A stretch of 64,000 nt of DNA from Betaproteobacteria bacterium (GTDB lineage Bacteria; Pseudomonadota; Gammaproteobacteria; Burkholderiales; Usitatibacteraceae): positions 62,001-126,000 of the forward strand of contig JAEUMY010000004.1 of NCBI GenBank assembly GCA_016791265.1, read 5' to 3'. Position numbers and translations under genes: made by a program. Below the pieces are notes generated by a model. That model saw only the letters and a program-made list of their open reading frames with translations. It searched no databases and was not told where the DNA came from. Below are positions 1 through 7,919 of this stretch, one piece after another (within the stretch, counting starts at the first letter, position 1; every line of letters begins with the position of its first letter).

Positions 1-1016
1 CCGAGTCCGGCGGCGAGCTGCCCGTCGCGGCGCTGGCGGAGGAAATTCTCACCCCCGGTGTCGGCCAGATCCGCGGAATGCTCACCGTGTGCGGTAACCC
101 GGTGTTGTCCACGCCCAACGGCCGGCAGTTGGAGCAGGCACTGGCGAGTCTCGAATTCATGGTGTCGGTGGACATCTACCTCAACGAAACCACGCGCCAC
201 GCCCACCTCATCCTGCCGCCCGCCTCATCGCTGCAGCACGATCACTACGACAGCGTGTTCAACGCCTTCGCCGTGCGCGAGGTGACGCGCTTCAACGAAG
301 CGCTATGGCCGCGCGGTGAAGACGAGTTGTGCGACTGGGAAATCTTCAATGCGCTGGGCGCGGCGATTTCCGCGCGCAACAAGCGTCCCTTCTCGCCGCT
401 GCCCGATCCGCGCCTCGCGCTGGCCGCCGCGCTGCATGCAACCGGCAATCAGCACGACGTGACGCTCGACGGCCTGCTCGCCGCACCGCACGGCCTGGAC
501 CTCGGCCCGCTCTCGCCATCACTCTTCGCTCGCCTGGAAACCCCGGAGAAGAAAGTGCAATGCGCGCCCGCACCCGTGCTGGCCGACATCGCGCGCTTCA
601 GCCGCGAAGTGCTGGAAACGAAACCGCAAGCGCTACAACTCGTCGGCCGCCGCCACGTGCGCAGCAACAATTCCTGGATGCACCAGTACCACCGACTGAC
701 CAAGGGCAAACCGCGCCATCAGCTATGGATGCATCCAGACGATCTCGCGCAGCGAGGTTTGCAGAGCGGGCAGGAGGTGACGCTGCGGTCGGCGAAAGGA
801 GAAGTCCGGGTACCGGTGGAAGCCAGTGTGGATGTGATGCCTGGCGTGGTGTGCTTGCCACACGGCTGGGGCCACAACCGCGACGGCACCCGGCTGTCGG
901 AGGCGGAGCGGAATGCGGGGGTGAGCTACAACGATGTCAGCGACGAGATGCAGTTGGATGCGGTGTCCGGGAATGCGGCGTTGAATGGGGTGGCGGTCGA
1001 GGTCGTAGGGACGTAG
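1..1016 (+). CDS. Molybdopterin-dependent oxidoreductase, C-terminal part (cut by window edge)
   Basis: The open frame runs in from the window edge (first full codon at base 3) and ends at a TAG at 1014-1016, leaving about 337 residues. The part seen has the look of the catalytic subunit of formate dehydrogenase or anaerobic dehydrogenase-type enzymes: a segment with LTVCGNP and the TRHAHLILPP stretch typical of the molybdopterin-binding Rossmann-like domain, followed by a C-terminal molydop-binding beta-barrel (KPRHQLWMHPDDLAQ, then LPHGWGHNRDG). The N-terminal half, where an iron-sulfur motif would lie, is outside the window, so substrate and cofactors cannot be decided. It is followed by a separate toxin-antitoxin unit on the same strand. 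Confidence 0.85.
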   Translation, partial: ESGGELPVAALAEEILTPGVGQIRGMLTVCGNPVLSTPNGRQLEQALASLEFMVSVDIYLNETTRHAHLILPPASSLQHDHYDSVFNAFAVREVTRFNEALWPRGEDELCDWEIFNALGAAISARNKRPFSPLPDPRLALAAALHATGNQHDVTLDGLLAAPHGLDLGPLSPSLFARLETPEKKVQCAPAPVLADIARFSREVLETKPQALQLVGRRHVRSNNSWMHQYHRLTKGKPRHQLWMHPDDLAQRGLQSGQEVTLRSAKGEVRVPVEASVDVMPGVVCLPHGWGHNRDGTRLSEAERNAGVSYNDVSDEMQLDAVSGNAALNGVAVEVVGT

Positions 1017-1092
1017 CCCTTGTTAGCCCATGCGTCCAAAGTGGCTGATCAGGACTCATACACCTCTGCACTCATTGACACGCGCAGTTCAA

Positions 1093-1116
1093 ATATGTAC
1101 ATTATCCTGTACATAT
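1093..1116. promoter_or_regulatory. Operator of the yefM-yoeB pair (inverted repeat with TGTACA cores)
   Basis: A perfect 9-bp inverted repeat, ATATGTACA (1093-1101) and TGTACATAT (1108-1116) with a 6-bp spacer, ends 12 bases before the antitoxin start. Each arm holds TGTACA, the core of the sites bound by the E. coli YefM-YoeB complex. Autoregulation of the pair is therefore likely; the promoter -10 probably lies within it. Confidence 0.75.
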
Positions 1117-1128
1117 CTGGAGAAGCCC

Positions 1129-1380
1129 ATGGATGCAATCACCTACACCGCAGCTCGCGCCAATCTGGCAGACACCATGGATCGGGTCTGTCAGGACCAC
1201 GAACCCATCGTCATTACCCGCAACAGTCAGCAGGCTGTCGTGATGATGTCTCTTGAGGACTTCAACGCACTTGAGGAAACTTCATACCTGTTGCGCAGCC
1301 CGAAGAGTGCCCGCCGCCTGCTTGAATCGATTGCAAGCTTGGAGACAGGAATGGGGACAGAGCGAAAGCTGGCAAAGTGA
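1129..1380 (+). CDS. yefM: YefM/Phd family antitoxin
   Basis: Antitoxin of 83 residues. It starts MDAITYTAARANLADTMD and continues with the VITRNSQQAVVMMSLEDF stretch, the usual N-terminal DNA-binding fold of Phd/YefM proteins; the C-terminal part should wrap the toxin. I chose the ATG at 1129 because it follows a GGAG and matches the family start; an open frame continues further upstream but would run through the operator. The stop overlaps the start of the next gene (GTGA), giving translational coupling. The protein should neutralise YoeB and, with it, repress the promoter through the palindrome just upstream. Confidence 0.9.
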   Translation: MDAITYTAARANLADTMDRVCQDHEPIVITRNSQQAVVMMSLEDFNALEETSYLLRSPKSARRLLESIASLETGMGTERKLAK

Positions 1381-1631
1381 AGTTGATCTTCTCCGAGGAA
1401 GCCTGGGAAGACTACCTCCACTGGCAAAAAACCGACAAGAAGATCCTTGAAAGAATTCATGCGCTGATCAAGGATATTGCACGCTCCCCATTCGAGGGCA
1501 TCGGCAAGCCAGAGCCGCTGAAGCACGCGCTGGCCGGATACTGGTCCAGGCGAACCAATGACGAGCACCGCATCGTTTACAAGGTTGCAGATGGCTCAAT
1601 GCTGATAGCGCAATTGCGCTATCACTACTAG
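1377..1631 (+). CDS. yoeB: YoeB family mRNA interferase toxin
   Basis: Toxin of 84 residues, the same length as E. coli YoeB. YoeB enters the ribosomal A site and cleaves mRNA. All the residues known to matter in the E. coli enzyme are in place: Glu46, Arg65, His83 and Tyr84 (the last residues are RYHY), so the toxin looks active. It starts at a GTG at 1377 that overlaps the antitoxin stop by four bases. Type II toxin-antitoxin module, probably stress-activated through degradation of the antitoxin. Confidence 0.93.
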   Translation: MKLIFSEEAWEDYLHWQKTDKKILERIHALIKDIARSPFEGIGKPEPLKHALAGYWSRRTNDEHRIVYKVADGSMLIAQLRYHY

Positions 1632-1637
1632 AACCCA

Positions 1638-1687
1638 CAGACATCGCAGACATCGGGGTCAGACATCGCAAAGCAGACATCGGGGTC
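1638..1687 (+). repeat. Short direct repeats (CAGACATCG x4)
   Basis: CAGACATCG occurs at 1638, 1647, 1660 and 1674; a longer 14-bp form, CAGACATCGGGGTC, occurs at 1647-1660 and 1674-1687. The block lies between the convergent yoeB and hicB genes. It leads directly into a copy of the dispersed ATGCGAYATTGCAAGAC word (complement of 1690-1706). Confidence 0.7.
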
Positions 1688-1689
1688 TA

Positions 1690-1706
1690 GTCTTGCAATG
1701 TCGCAT
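1690..1706 (-). repeat. Copy of dispersed word ATGCGACATTGCAAGAC
   Basis: Read on the minus strand this is ATGCGACATTGCAAGAC, one base different from a copy near 25106 and two from a copy near 24363. It lies just past the broken hicB. Confidence 0.5.
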
Positions 1707-1719
1707 CCACCTCAGCTTG

Positions 1720-1930
1720 CTACTCCGCAATCTCAACAAACTTGCCGACTGAGGTAGGCGGAGGAACCGGCAACCCACCTTCCTTGCCCTTCGATATGAA
1801 ACTCGATGGCCGCCTGACTGAGTGCAAGAACTTCCTCATTCGTCTCACCCGCTGCGACGCAGCCCGGCAAATCCGGCACATAGGCACTGCTAGAAGTCGG
1901 CCCCGTTTCGATAATCACCAAGTAGCGCAT
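1720..1930 (-). pseudogene. HicB-like antitoxin, broken by a frameshift
   Basis: From the ATG at 1930 the frame reads a clear HicB start (MRYLVIIETGPTSSSAYVPD, then LPGC and an AAIEFHIEG helix). After EFHIEGQ the family tail is lost in this frame, which runs on as RWVAGSSAY to a stop at 1733. The expected tail (LPVPPPTSVGKFVEIAE, stop at 1720) is present one base out of register. Removing one base near 1783-1787, for example one A of CAAGG, would restore an intact protein of about 70 residues. No HicA toxin gene is visible beside it. Either a decayed antitoxin or a sequencing error; the sequence alone cannot separate these. Confidence 0.75.
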
Positions 1931-1993
1931 CGAATTCTTCCGTTTCCTGAGATCTGCATGCCAAAACAAAGAAGCGGGACGCCGTACCAGGCT

Positions 1994-2194
1994 TCAAAGT
2001 AGCCGACTCTGGCCCGTCTTGTATTCGCCCATCGACTCATTGAGCAAATGGTCTGGCTTTCCCGACGCGGAATCCGCCTCAACTTGACGGTCCCATGCCT
2101 GTGCGTCAAATTCTGCGAACCATGCACGAAGCTTCACCAACTCCTCCGGGGAGAGGTTCCTGATTCGGCTTTCGATTTGTTCAACTTCGTTCAT
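1994..2194 (-). CDS. Small antitoxin-like protein, orphan
   Basis: A 66-residue acidic, helical protein (MNEVEQIESRIRNLSPEELV, then LRAWFAEFDAQAWDRQ). It resembles a widespread group of small proteins usually found directly upstream of a RelE/ParE-like toxin gene. No toxin frame follows here; the next thing downstream is the broken hicB, so the gene is an orphan. The start is the ATG at 2194; the ribosome-binding site is weak. Role as an antitoxin is inferred from resemblance only. Confidence 0.65.
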   Translation of the reverse strand: MNEVEQIESRIRNLSPEELVKLRAWFAEFDAQAWDRQVEADSASGKPDHLLNESMGEYKTGQSRLL

Positions 2195-2289
2195 TGCCCG
2201 ATCCCCTCAAGTACAGACAAGGAATGTGTACGCCCGCGATTTCAGGGAAACCAGTGAGTGATTAACGACACTGGACGCCGGCCCGCGTT

Positions 2290-5200
2290 TCACCCATCCC
2301 CCACCAACACAAACGGCGCCCAGAACATCGGATGGGCGTAGGACACTTCGCGTGTGCCGCGCCGCATCAGGTCAGTCATCGCATCCTTGAGCGCGGTGGC
2401 AAACGACAGGCCGCCGCTGCGGCCCTTGCGCTCGAAGAAACTCACCGTCAGATCACGCGCGCTTTCGGTTTCCACCGGCCAGTGGGTCAGGACCAGCGCC
2501 CGGCTGCCGGCATAGAAGAATCCGCGCCCCAAGCCACTCAGCGCCTCCGCGCCCGCACCATCGCCGGCCGCGGTGTTGCAGGCGGAGAGCACCACGAGAT
2601 CGGAATCCAGTTTCAGCGCCAGGACATCCTCCAGCCGCAGCAGCGGGCTGCCCTCGCCGCCGGCCTCGGGGGCCAGGGCGAGCGCGGGTTGATCCAGCCC
2701 CGGCAGATCGCCAGGCACAAGGCCGTGGGTGGCGAACATGAGGACTTTCCGATCGCCCAGCTGTGCGCGGCGCACCTGCGCCAGCGTGGCGGCCTGTCCC
2801 AGAAAGACATCCTTCTCCTGATCGGCACCCAGCGCCTTCGCAATCGCCAAAATCTCGGCGCGCGTTTCCGGCAGCGGTGCCAGCTGTCCATACGTCGGCC
2901 ACTGATCTGGCGAGGCATCCTTGCGCAGGAATCCGCCGTTCCTTACCGGGGAAATTTCGGGTGAGCGTGCAGCGGCACTGCCAACGTTGAACTGGGGATC
3001 GCCGAAGCCGGCGAACGCGCGCCGGCGGGGGCTGCCCGCCGGCACGGAGCGTAGCTGCACATAGCTGCCGGCTGAGGGCACATAGGTGAAGGCCACGCGC
3101 GTCCCGAGCCAGGCCGCCTGCGAATATTCGCTGTACAGCGGACGTAGCTTGCGCACGAGTGGGCGCACGTCGGTGACCAGCACCGACAGCGGCAACTGCA
3201 GCAGCGGGCCAGACACGGCGACGACGATCTTGCCTGCATCTGCCCAAGCGCCTGCCACCGGCGCCAGCAGATCGCGATAGAGCTGGTGTGCCAACGCAAA
3301 GTCATAGGGCTTCAGGCCGCCTTGCGCATCCATCACGAATGACTCACGCAGCGTATTCGCCCGGTCCAGCAGCGCCTTTCGACCAAGCGCCACGCGATGG
3401 CGCTGTACCTCGCCCGTCTTGCCGAATGCCCACACCAGCGTTTCCCGATCCAGTGTGGCGATGGCCAGGAACACCTCGTCCGGGCCCAGCCGGGCACGCA
3501 CTTCCTGAATCCCCGGCGCAACCGGCTGGATCAACGCGGCATAGCGGGGAAACCGCTCCGCCAGCGTTGCGCGAATCGCCGTCCGTTCCTCGCGCACTGC
3601 CCGTGCACGCTGCTGCGTGTCGGCCAGACTGATCTGCATGCGTTGTTCCGGCGGCATGTACGCCAGCGACTGCATGTAGTCATTGAGGTCTTCGAGCTCA
3701 CGTTCGAGGTCCTGCTCGCGGCGCATGAGTGCGGCGATGGCGGGATCGGTCGCGGCAAAGCGCAGCGCGGCACGGGTGACCGCCCCCTGCGTCGTGTTGG
3801 CGCGCGCACCCTCGGCGGCGCGGAACGCCTCGGCGGCCGGGTCGACATCCTTCGGTAGCTGATCGATGGGCAGCGACATGATGATCCCGGCATAGAGCTC
3901 GAGCACGCGCCGGACTTGCACCGCGGTGATCGCACTTCTCGCGCCGCTGGCCGAGCTCTCCAGCACCTTCGGAACGAGCTCCAGCAGGCGCCCTACCGCG
4001 GCGGCCGTGTCGCCGGATCGGGCCCGCGCCAGTTCATATGCGGTCCGCAGCAGGTTGGCTGACAACTCGTCGGCGCCAAAACGATCCTCCAGTCGCGCGA
4101 TCTCCGGCGCAAGCAGGCCGACCGCGCGCGCTGGCTGGCCCTCCATGATGAGCGCCAGAATCCAGTCCAGTTCAATGCGCGCCAGCGAGCCAAAGCGGCC
4201 GCGCTCTGCGGCCATGTCCGACTCCGCGCGCTCGAAGGCGATCAGCGCGCCGGCGAAATCGCCCTGTGCAGCGAGCGCCCGCCCGACGATCCGCGCGGAC
4301 TCGTCGCGCCGAATATGGCTCCGCGTGACCTGCATGTCGTCGTAGAGCTTGACCACCGCGCGGCCCAGCTCGGCGGCGTCGGCAAATCGACCCGCGTGCA
4401 GCGCCAGCTCGGCAAACAGGCCAAGTGAGTGCGCCGTCTCGACATGACGAGCGCCCAGGCGGGCAATCTGGCGGGCCACCTGGCGACGCAACACCGTCTC
4501 GGCTTCAAGATAGCGCTCTTGACGAATGAGAAAGCGGGCATAGATGCGCTCATAGAGATCGCTGTTCCGTGCAGTCACGTTTCGTTCCCCGGCCGACCCT
4601 TGCGGAGTCTGGTTCACGCTCTGCGAAGCAGCGCTCTGGGCGCGCTCCGCTGCTGCGATTGCCGCACGGTAGGAGGCATCGGCCTTGTCCCACTCCCCGT
4701 CATGACCCTGCACCGAAGCGCGGGCATAATGCAGAGACGAGGCCCACATATCCGCGCTCAGTTCCGAGTGGGGTGAGCGCGAGGCCTCCTCGAACGCGGC
4801 CGCTGTCGCGTCGGCCGCACGTCTGGCTGCGGGCAGATCACGCATGCGCACATAGCGTGGGACGATCCCGCCCAACACGGCGACGCGCCGCGCTGGTGTC
4901 ATCGGCAACGCGGCCAGGCGCTCACGAAGGCTTAAGCCCAGCACGTAGCTGCCCGAATGCGCATGACTGTTGCTGAGCGCTTGCAGCGATTCAATCAGCT
5001 CATTGCCACCGATGGTTTCCGCCACCGCCAGCGCGCGTGTGAACTCCTCGATTTCGCGCTGGATGTCGCCCAGCTCGTATGCCGCCCAGCCACGCGCCTG
5101 GTGATGCAGGCGCAGGGCCGAAGGTGTTGCGTCCGTTGGCGTCGGCGCGGCGAGCAGCGCGCGATTGGCCTCGCGCGCCTGGTCATCCGGCTTGGCCTGC

Positions 5201-5364
5201 GTGATGGTGGCCAGCACGTCGGCGATCGAGCGCGGCGGATGGCTGACAGACGTTTGCGCGGCAGCCCGCTGGGGCAGGCAAGCGACACAGAGGAAACACA
5301 GCAGGCTGCGCGCGCCGAGTGCGACAACTCGCGGCGGCAGGAAGCGAATCGAAGCAGCAGGCAT
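2290..5364 (-). CDS. Exported TPR-CHAT domain protein (caspase-like peptidase fold)
   Basis: About 1024 residues. The N-terminus has a signal peptide (SLLCFLCVACLPQRAAAQ), so the protein should act outside the cytoplasm. Helical TPR-type repeats fill about residues 60-480, a charged coiled-coil-like stretch follows near 560-610, and a CHAT domain occupies the last 320 residues. The CHAT His-Cys dyad is present: His880 in FATHGL and Cys929 in LSACNT. CHAT proteins are caspase-related cysteine peptidases, some in defence or programmed death. I chose the ATG at 5364, which follows AGGTGAGG, over an upstream TTG. It lies 39 bases after hutG on the same strand and may be the last gene of the hut operon. 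Target and function unknown. Confidence 0.85.
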   Translation of the reverse strand: MPAASIRFLPPRVVALGARSLLCFLCVACLPQRAAAQTSVSHPPRSIADVLATITQAKPDDQAREANRALLAAPTPTDATPSALRLHHQARGWAAYELGDIQREIEEFTRALAVAETIGGNELIESLQALSNSHAHSGSYVLGLSLRERLAALPMTPARRVAVLGGIVPRYVRMRDLPAARRAADATAAAFEEASRSPHSELSADMWASSLHYARASVQGHDGEWDKADASYRAAIAAAERAQSAASQSVNQTPQGSAGERNVTARNSDLYERIYARFLIRQERYLEAETVLRRQVARQIARLGARHVETAHSLGLFAELALHAGRFADAAELGRAVVKLYDDMQVTRSHIRRDESARIVGRALAAQGDFAGALIAFERAESDMAAERGRFGSLARIELDWILALIMEGQPARAVGLLAPEIARLEDRFGADELSANLLRTAYELARARSGDTAAAVGRLLELVPKVLESSASGARSAITAVQVRRVLELYAGIIMSLPIDQLPKDVDPAAEAFRAAEGARANTTQGAVTRAALRFAATDPAIAALMRREQDLERELEDLNDYMQSLAYMPPEQRMQISLADTQQRARAVREERTAIRATLAERFPRYAALIQPVAPGIQEVRARLGPDEVFLAIATLDRETLVWAFGKTGEVQRHRVALGRKALLDRANTLRESFVMDAQGGLKPYDFALAHQLYRDLLAPVAGAWADAGKIVVAVSGPLLQLPLSVLVTDVRPLVRKLRPLYSEYSQAAWLGTRVAFTYVPSAGSYVQLRSVPAGSPRRRAFAGFGDPQFNVGSAAARSPEISPVRNGGFLRKDASPDQWPTYGQLAPLPETRAEILAIAKALGADQEKDVFLGQAATLAQVRRAQLGDRKVLMFATHGLVPGDLPGLDQPALALAPEAGGEGSPLLRLEDVLALKLDSDLVVLSACNTAAGDGAGAEALSGLGRGFFYAGSRALVLTHWPVETESARDLTVSFFERKGRSGGLSFATALKDAMTDLMRRGTREVSYAHPMFWAPFVLVGDG
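3120..3131. repeat. Iterated palindrome GCGAATATTCGC, copy 1
   Basis: Inside the TPR-CHAT gene, read as S-EYS-Q. First of 29 exact copies by my reading; see the findings. Confidence 0.97.
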
Positions 5365-5403
5365 GTCGGTCCTCACCTGTCCCGGTGTTTGGAACAAGTC
5401 AGC

Positions 5404-6201
5404 CTACGCCGCGCCGGGTCTCCAGTCCAGCAACACCTGCACCATTGCATTCAACACCGCCCGCAACGGCGCGCTCGCCGCGCTGTCGTACGCCGCCGTC
5501 TGCGCCTCATCCATGTAGGCGGCTTGAGCCATCTCCAGCTGCAGCGCATGCACGTTCTGATCCGGCCGGCCGTAGTGGCGGGTAATGTAACCGCCCTTGA
5601 AGCGGCCGTTGTGCACGGCGGTGAATCCCGGCGCGCAGTTCAGCACTGCGAATATTCGCGAGGCGAGCGCGGCATCGCAGCTCTTGCCATCCGCCGTGCC
5701 CAGGTTGAAATCCGGCAGGCGGCCCTCGAAGAAGCGTGGCACTTCGGCCTGAATGGAATGCGCGTCGAGCAGGATGCAGTAGCCATGCTTCGCCTTGATG
5801 GCTTCGATCTCGAAGGCTAAGCGGTCGTGATACGGCTGCCAGTAGTCGCGCCTTCGCTGCTCGATCTCGTGCGCGTCCGGCGTCTGGCCCGACTGGTAGA
5901 TCGGCTCGTCGGCGAAGGTCGTGGTGGGACAGAGCTCGGTGTTGCTGGCGCCGGGATACAGCGCGGCGCCAGAGGGATCGCGGTTCAGGTCGACGACGAT
6001 GCGTGAATGCGTGGCCACCATCATGGAGGCACCCATCTGCAACGCAGCAGTGTAGAGCTTGTCTACATGCCAGTCCGTGTCCGGCACGGCGCGGCCGGCG
6101 TCGGTAAGGCGCGCGGCGATGGCATCCGGGATCAGCGTGCCAGAGTGGGGGACGTTGACGAGGAGGGGTTTGCGGCCTTGGGTGAGTTTGTAGAGGGTCA
6201 T
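5404..6201 (-). CDS. hutG: N-formylglutamate deformylase
   Basis: 265 residues. HutG hydrolyses N-formyl-L-glutamate to glutamate and formate, the last step of the five-step histidine pathway. The family signatures are visible: LLVNVPHSGTLIP near the start, the DTDWHVDKLY segment, VVDLNRDPSG, LLDAHSIQAEVPRFFEGRLP and GGYITRHYG. The start ATG overlaps the stop of the preceding helical-repeat gene (ATGA at 6201-6198), so the two are translationally coupled. HutG together with HutF marks the formylglutamate branch rather than the direct formiminoglutamase branch. Confidence 0.95.
   Translation of the reverse strand: MTLYKLTQGRKPLLVNVPHSGTLIPDAIAARLTDAGRAVPDTDWHVDKLYTAALQMGASMMVATHSRIVVDLNRDPSGAALYPGASNTELCPTTTFADEPIYQSGQTPDAHEIEQRRRDYWQPYHDRLAFEIEAIKAKHGYCILLDAHSIQAEVPRFFEGRLPDFNLGTADGKSCDAALASRIFAVLNCAPGFTAVHNGRFKGGYITRHYGRPDQNVHALQLEMAQAAYMDEAQTAAYDSAASAPLRAVLNAMVQVLLDWRPGAA
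5648..5659. repeat. Iterated palindrome, copy 2
   Basis: In hutG, read as RIFA (frame of CGA-ATA-TTC-GC). Confidence 0.97.
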
Positions 6202-6716
6202 TGAGCCGATCCAATCAAAGCAATTGATTTCTTCGCCCGTTCTGCAACCACGGAACTACGGTCCTTCGCTAGATACTCGAGGACTGCTATGGACCGACAC
6301 TCACGAGCAATAATCTTTCTGAACAATGTAGTCGAGGTATCCGGAGAGATCAGTCCAATCACATCTTGCAGACGCACCCGAGGGTGATTGCATAGCTTGA
6401 TGGCGGCGCTAACAGCGACACTATTCTCACGCCCAGCATGCAGGTGCTGCTGAAGTGACTTCGCCAGCGAGGCCAGCAGCTCTGCGGATGCATCTGCCCT
6501 CTGTGCGATCGCCTCCGCAATTTGCTGAGAATCGTACGATTCCAAGGATTCAGGAATCAGCGAAGCTAGAATTTGCTCGTTCGCACTCGGATTGCGCGCA
6601 ACGGCAAGCCGTACAAACTCAAACTCCGACTTTGCCAGTTCAGCAAGCTCCTGAAGTGAAGTGCCAATTGACTGCGCAGCTACCAGTCGCTCTTTGGGTC
6701 CGGAATACTTCGCCAT
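6198..6716 (-). CDS. Helical-repeat (leucine-rich-variant-like) protein within the hut operon
   Basis: About 172 residues from the ATG at 6716 (MAKYSGPKERLVAAQS). The sequence is built of short helical units such as ELAKSEFEFVRLAVARNPSA, LIP and LIS steps, and a last VVAERAKKSIA unit, like the leucine-rich-repeat-variant or HEAT-like families. It is soluble and has no catalytic motif that I can see. It sits five bases after hutI and overlaps hutG by four, so it is part of the hut transcript, although no such protein belongs to the known pathway. A scaffold role is only a guess. A longer frame starts at 6770 inside hutI, but the family-like start is at 6716. Confidence 0.75.
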   Translation of the reverse strand: MAKYSGPKERLVAAQSIGTSLQELAELAKSEFEFVRLAVARNPSANEQILASLIPESLESYDSQQIAEAIAQRADASAELLASLAKSLQQHLHAGRENSVAVSAAIKLCNHPRVRLQDVIGLISPDTSTTLFRKIIARECRSIAVLEYLAKDRSSVVAERAKKSIALIGSAQ

Positions 6717-6721
6717 GTTGC

Positions 6722-7909
6722 CTAAGTCGACCAAGCGAGGCGTGTTGCCGGAGTCGTCCCACCCATCCAATACGTCAACTCAACCACCGACTCCACATCC
6801 CATACCGCCAGATCCGCGCGACGGCCAACATCAATGACGCCACGATCCTGAAGCCTCAACGCCTTCGCCGCATTCACCGTCACGCCGCGCAACACCTCCT
6901 CCGGGGTCAGGCGAAACAGCGTGCATGCCATGTGCATGTTGGCCTGCAGAGACACGATGGGCGAGGTGCCGGGATTGAGGTCGCTGGCTACGGCCATCGC
7001 AACACCGTGCTTGCGCATGAGGTCGATGGGCGGCAGTTTCGTTTCACGCAGGCAGTAGAACGCGCCCGGCAGCATGACGGCCACGGTACCCGCCTTGGCC
7101 ATCGCGACGATGCCGGGTTCATTGGTCCATTCGAGATGGTCGGCGGACAGTGCATCGAAGCTGGCGGCCAGCGCGGCGCCGCCACCGTCGCTCAATTGGT
7201 CGGCGTGCAGCTTGACCTTCAAACCCAGCTCGCGCGCTTTTGCGAATATTCGCGATGTCTCGGCGGGCGTGAAAGCGATGTTCTCGCAGAAGGCATCCAC
7301 CGCATCCGCCAATTCTTCCTTGGCCACGGCGGGGAGCATGTCGTTGACGATGTAGTCGACATAATGCGCCTGGCGGCCGGCGAACTCCGGCGGCAGTGCA
7401 TGAGCGCCCAGGAAAGTGGTGCGCACGGTCACCGGGAGTTCACGGCCCAATCGGCGCGCAACACGAAGCTGCTTCAGTTCATTGGCAAGATCAAGGCCGT
7501 ATCCGCTCTTGATCTCCACCGTGGTGACACCTTCGGCGATCAGTGCCCGCAGGCGCTTTGCGCTTTGCACGAAGAGTTCATCCTCGGTCGCTGCGCGCGT
7601 GGCGTTCACCGTGGAACGGATGCCGCCGCCCGCCTTGGCGATCTCCTCATAGGTCGCGCCCTTCAGCCGCATCTCGAACTCGGCGGCGCGGTTTCCGGCG
7701 AAGACGAGATGGGTGTGGCAGTCGATGAGGCCGGGCGTCACCCACGCACCGCCGAGGTCGCGGGTTTCGCAATCTGTGTTCGGCTCGCCCTCACCGACCC
7801 AGGCGATGCGGCCATTGGCGATGCCGATGCTGCCGCGATCGATGATGCCGAGGCTGGGGCCGCGCATGGTGGCGATGCGGGCGTTGGTGAGGAGCAGATC
7901 CAGTTTCAT
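6722..7909 (-). CDS. hutI: Imidazolonepropionase
   Basis: 395 residues, normal length. HutI hydrolyses 4-imidazolone-5-propionate to N-formimino-L-glutamate. It is a metal-dependent amidohydrolase: the metal-binding His65 and His67 stand in DCHTHLVF, followed by [27 protein letters not shown] and the SDLNPGTSP motif that carries a metal-binding aspartate. It lies between hutF (10 bases upstream) and the helical-repeat gene. The iterated palindrome falls in a helix near residue 220. Confidence 0.96.
   Translation of the reverse strand: MKLDLLLTNARIATMRGPSLGIIDRGSIGIANGRIAWVGEGEPNTDCETRDLGGAWVTPGLIDCHTHLVFAGNRAAEFEMRLKGATYEEIAKAGGGIRSTVNATRAATEDELFVQSAKRLRALIAEGVTTVEIKSGYGLDLANELKQLRVARRLGRELPVTVRTTFLGAHALPPEFAGRQAHYVDYIVNDMLPAVAKEELADAVDAFCENIAFTPAETSRIFAKARELGLKVKLHADQLSDGGGAALAASFDALSADHLEWTNEPGIVAMAKAGTVAVMLPGAFYCLRETKLPPIDLMRKHGVAMAVASDLNPGTSPIVSLQANMHMACTLFRLTPEEVLRGVTVNAAKALRLQDRGVIDVGRRADLAVWDVESVVELTYWMGGTTPATRLAWST
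7242..7253. repeat. Iterated palindrome, copy 3
   Basis: In hutI, read as RIFA ([10 protein letters not shown]). Confidence 0.97.
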
Positions 7910-7919
7910 GCGCGAACGC

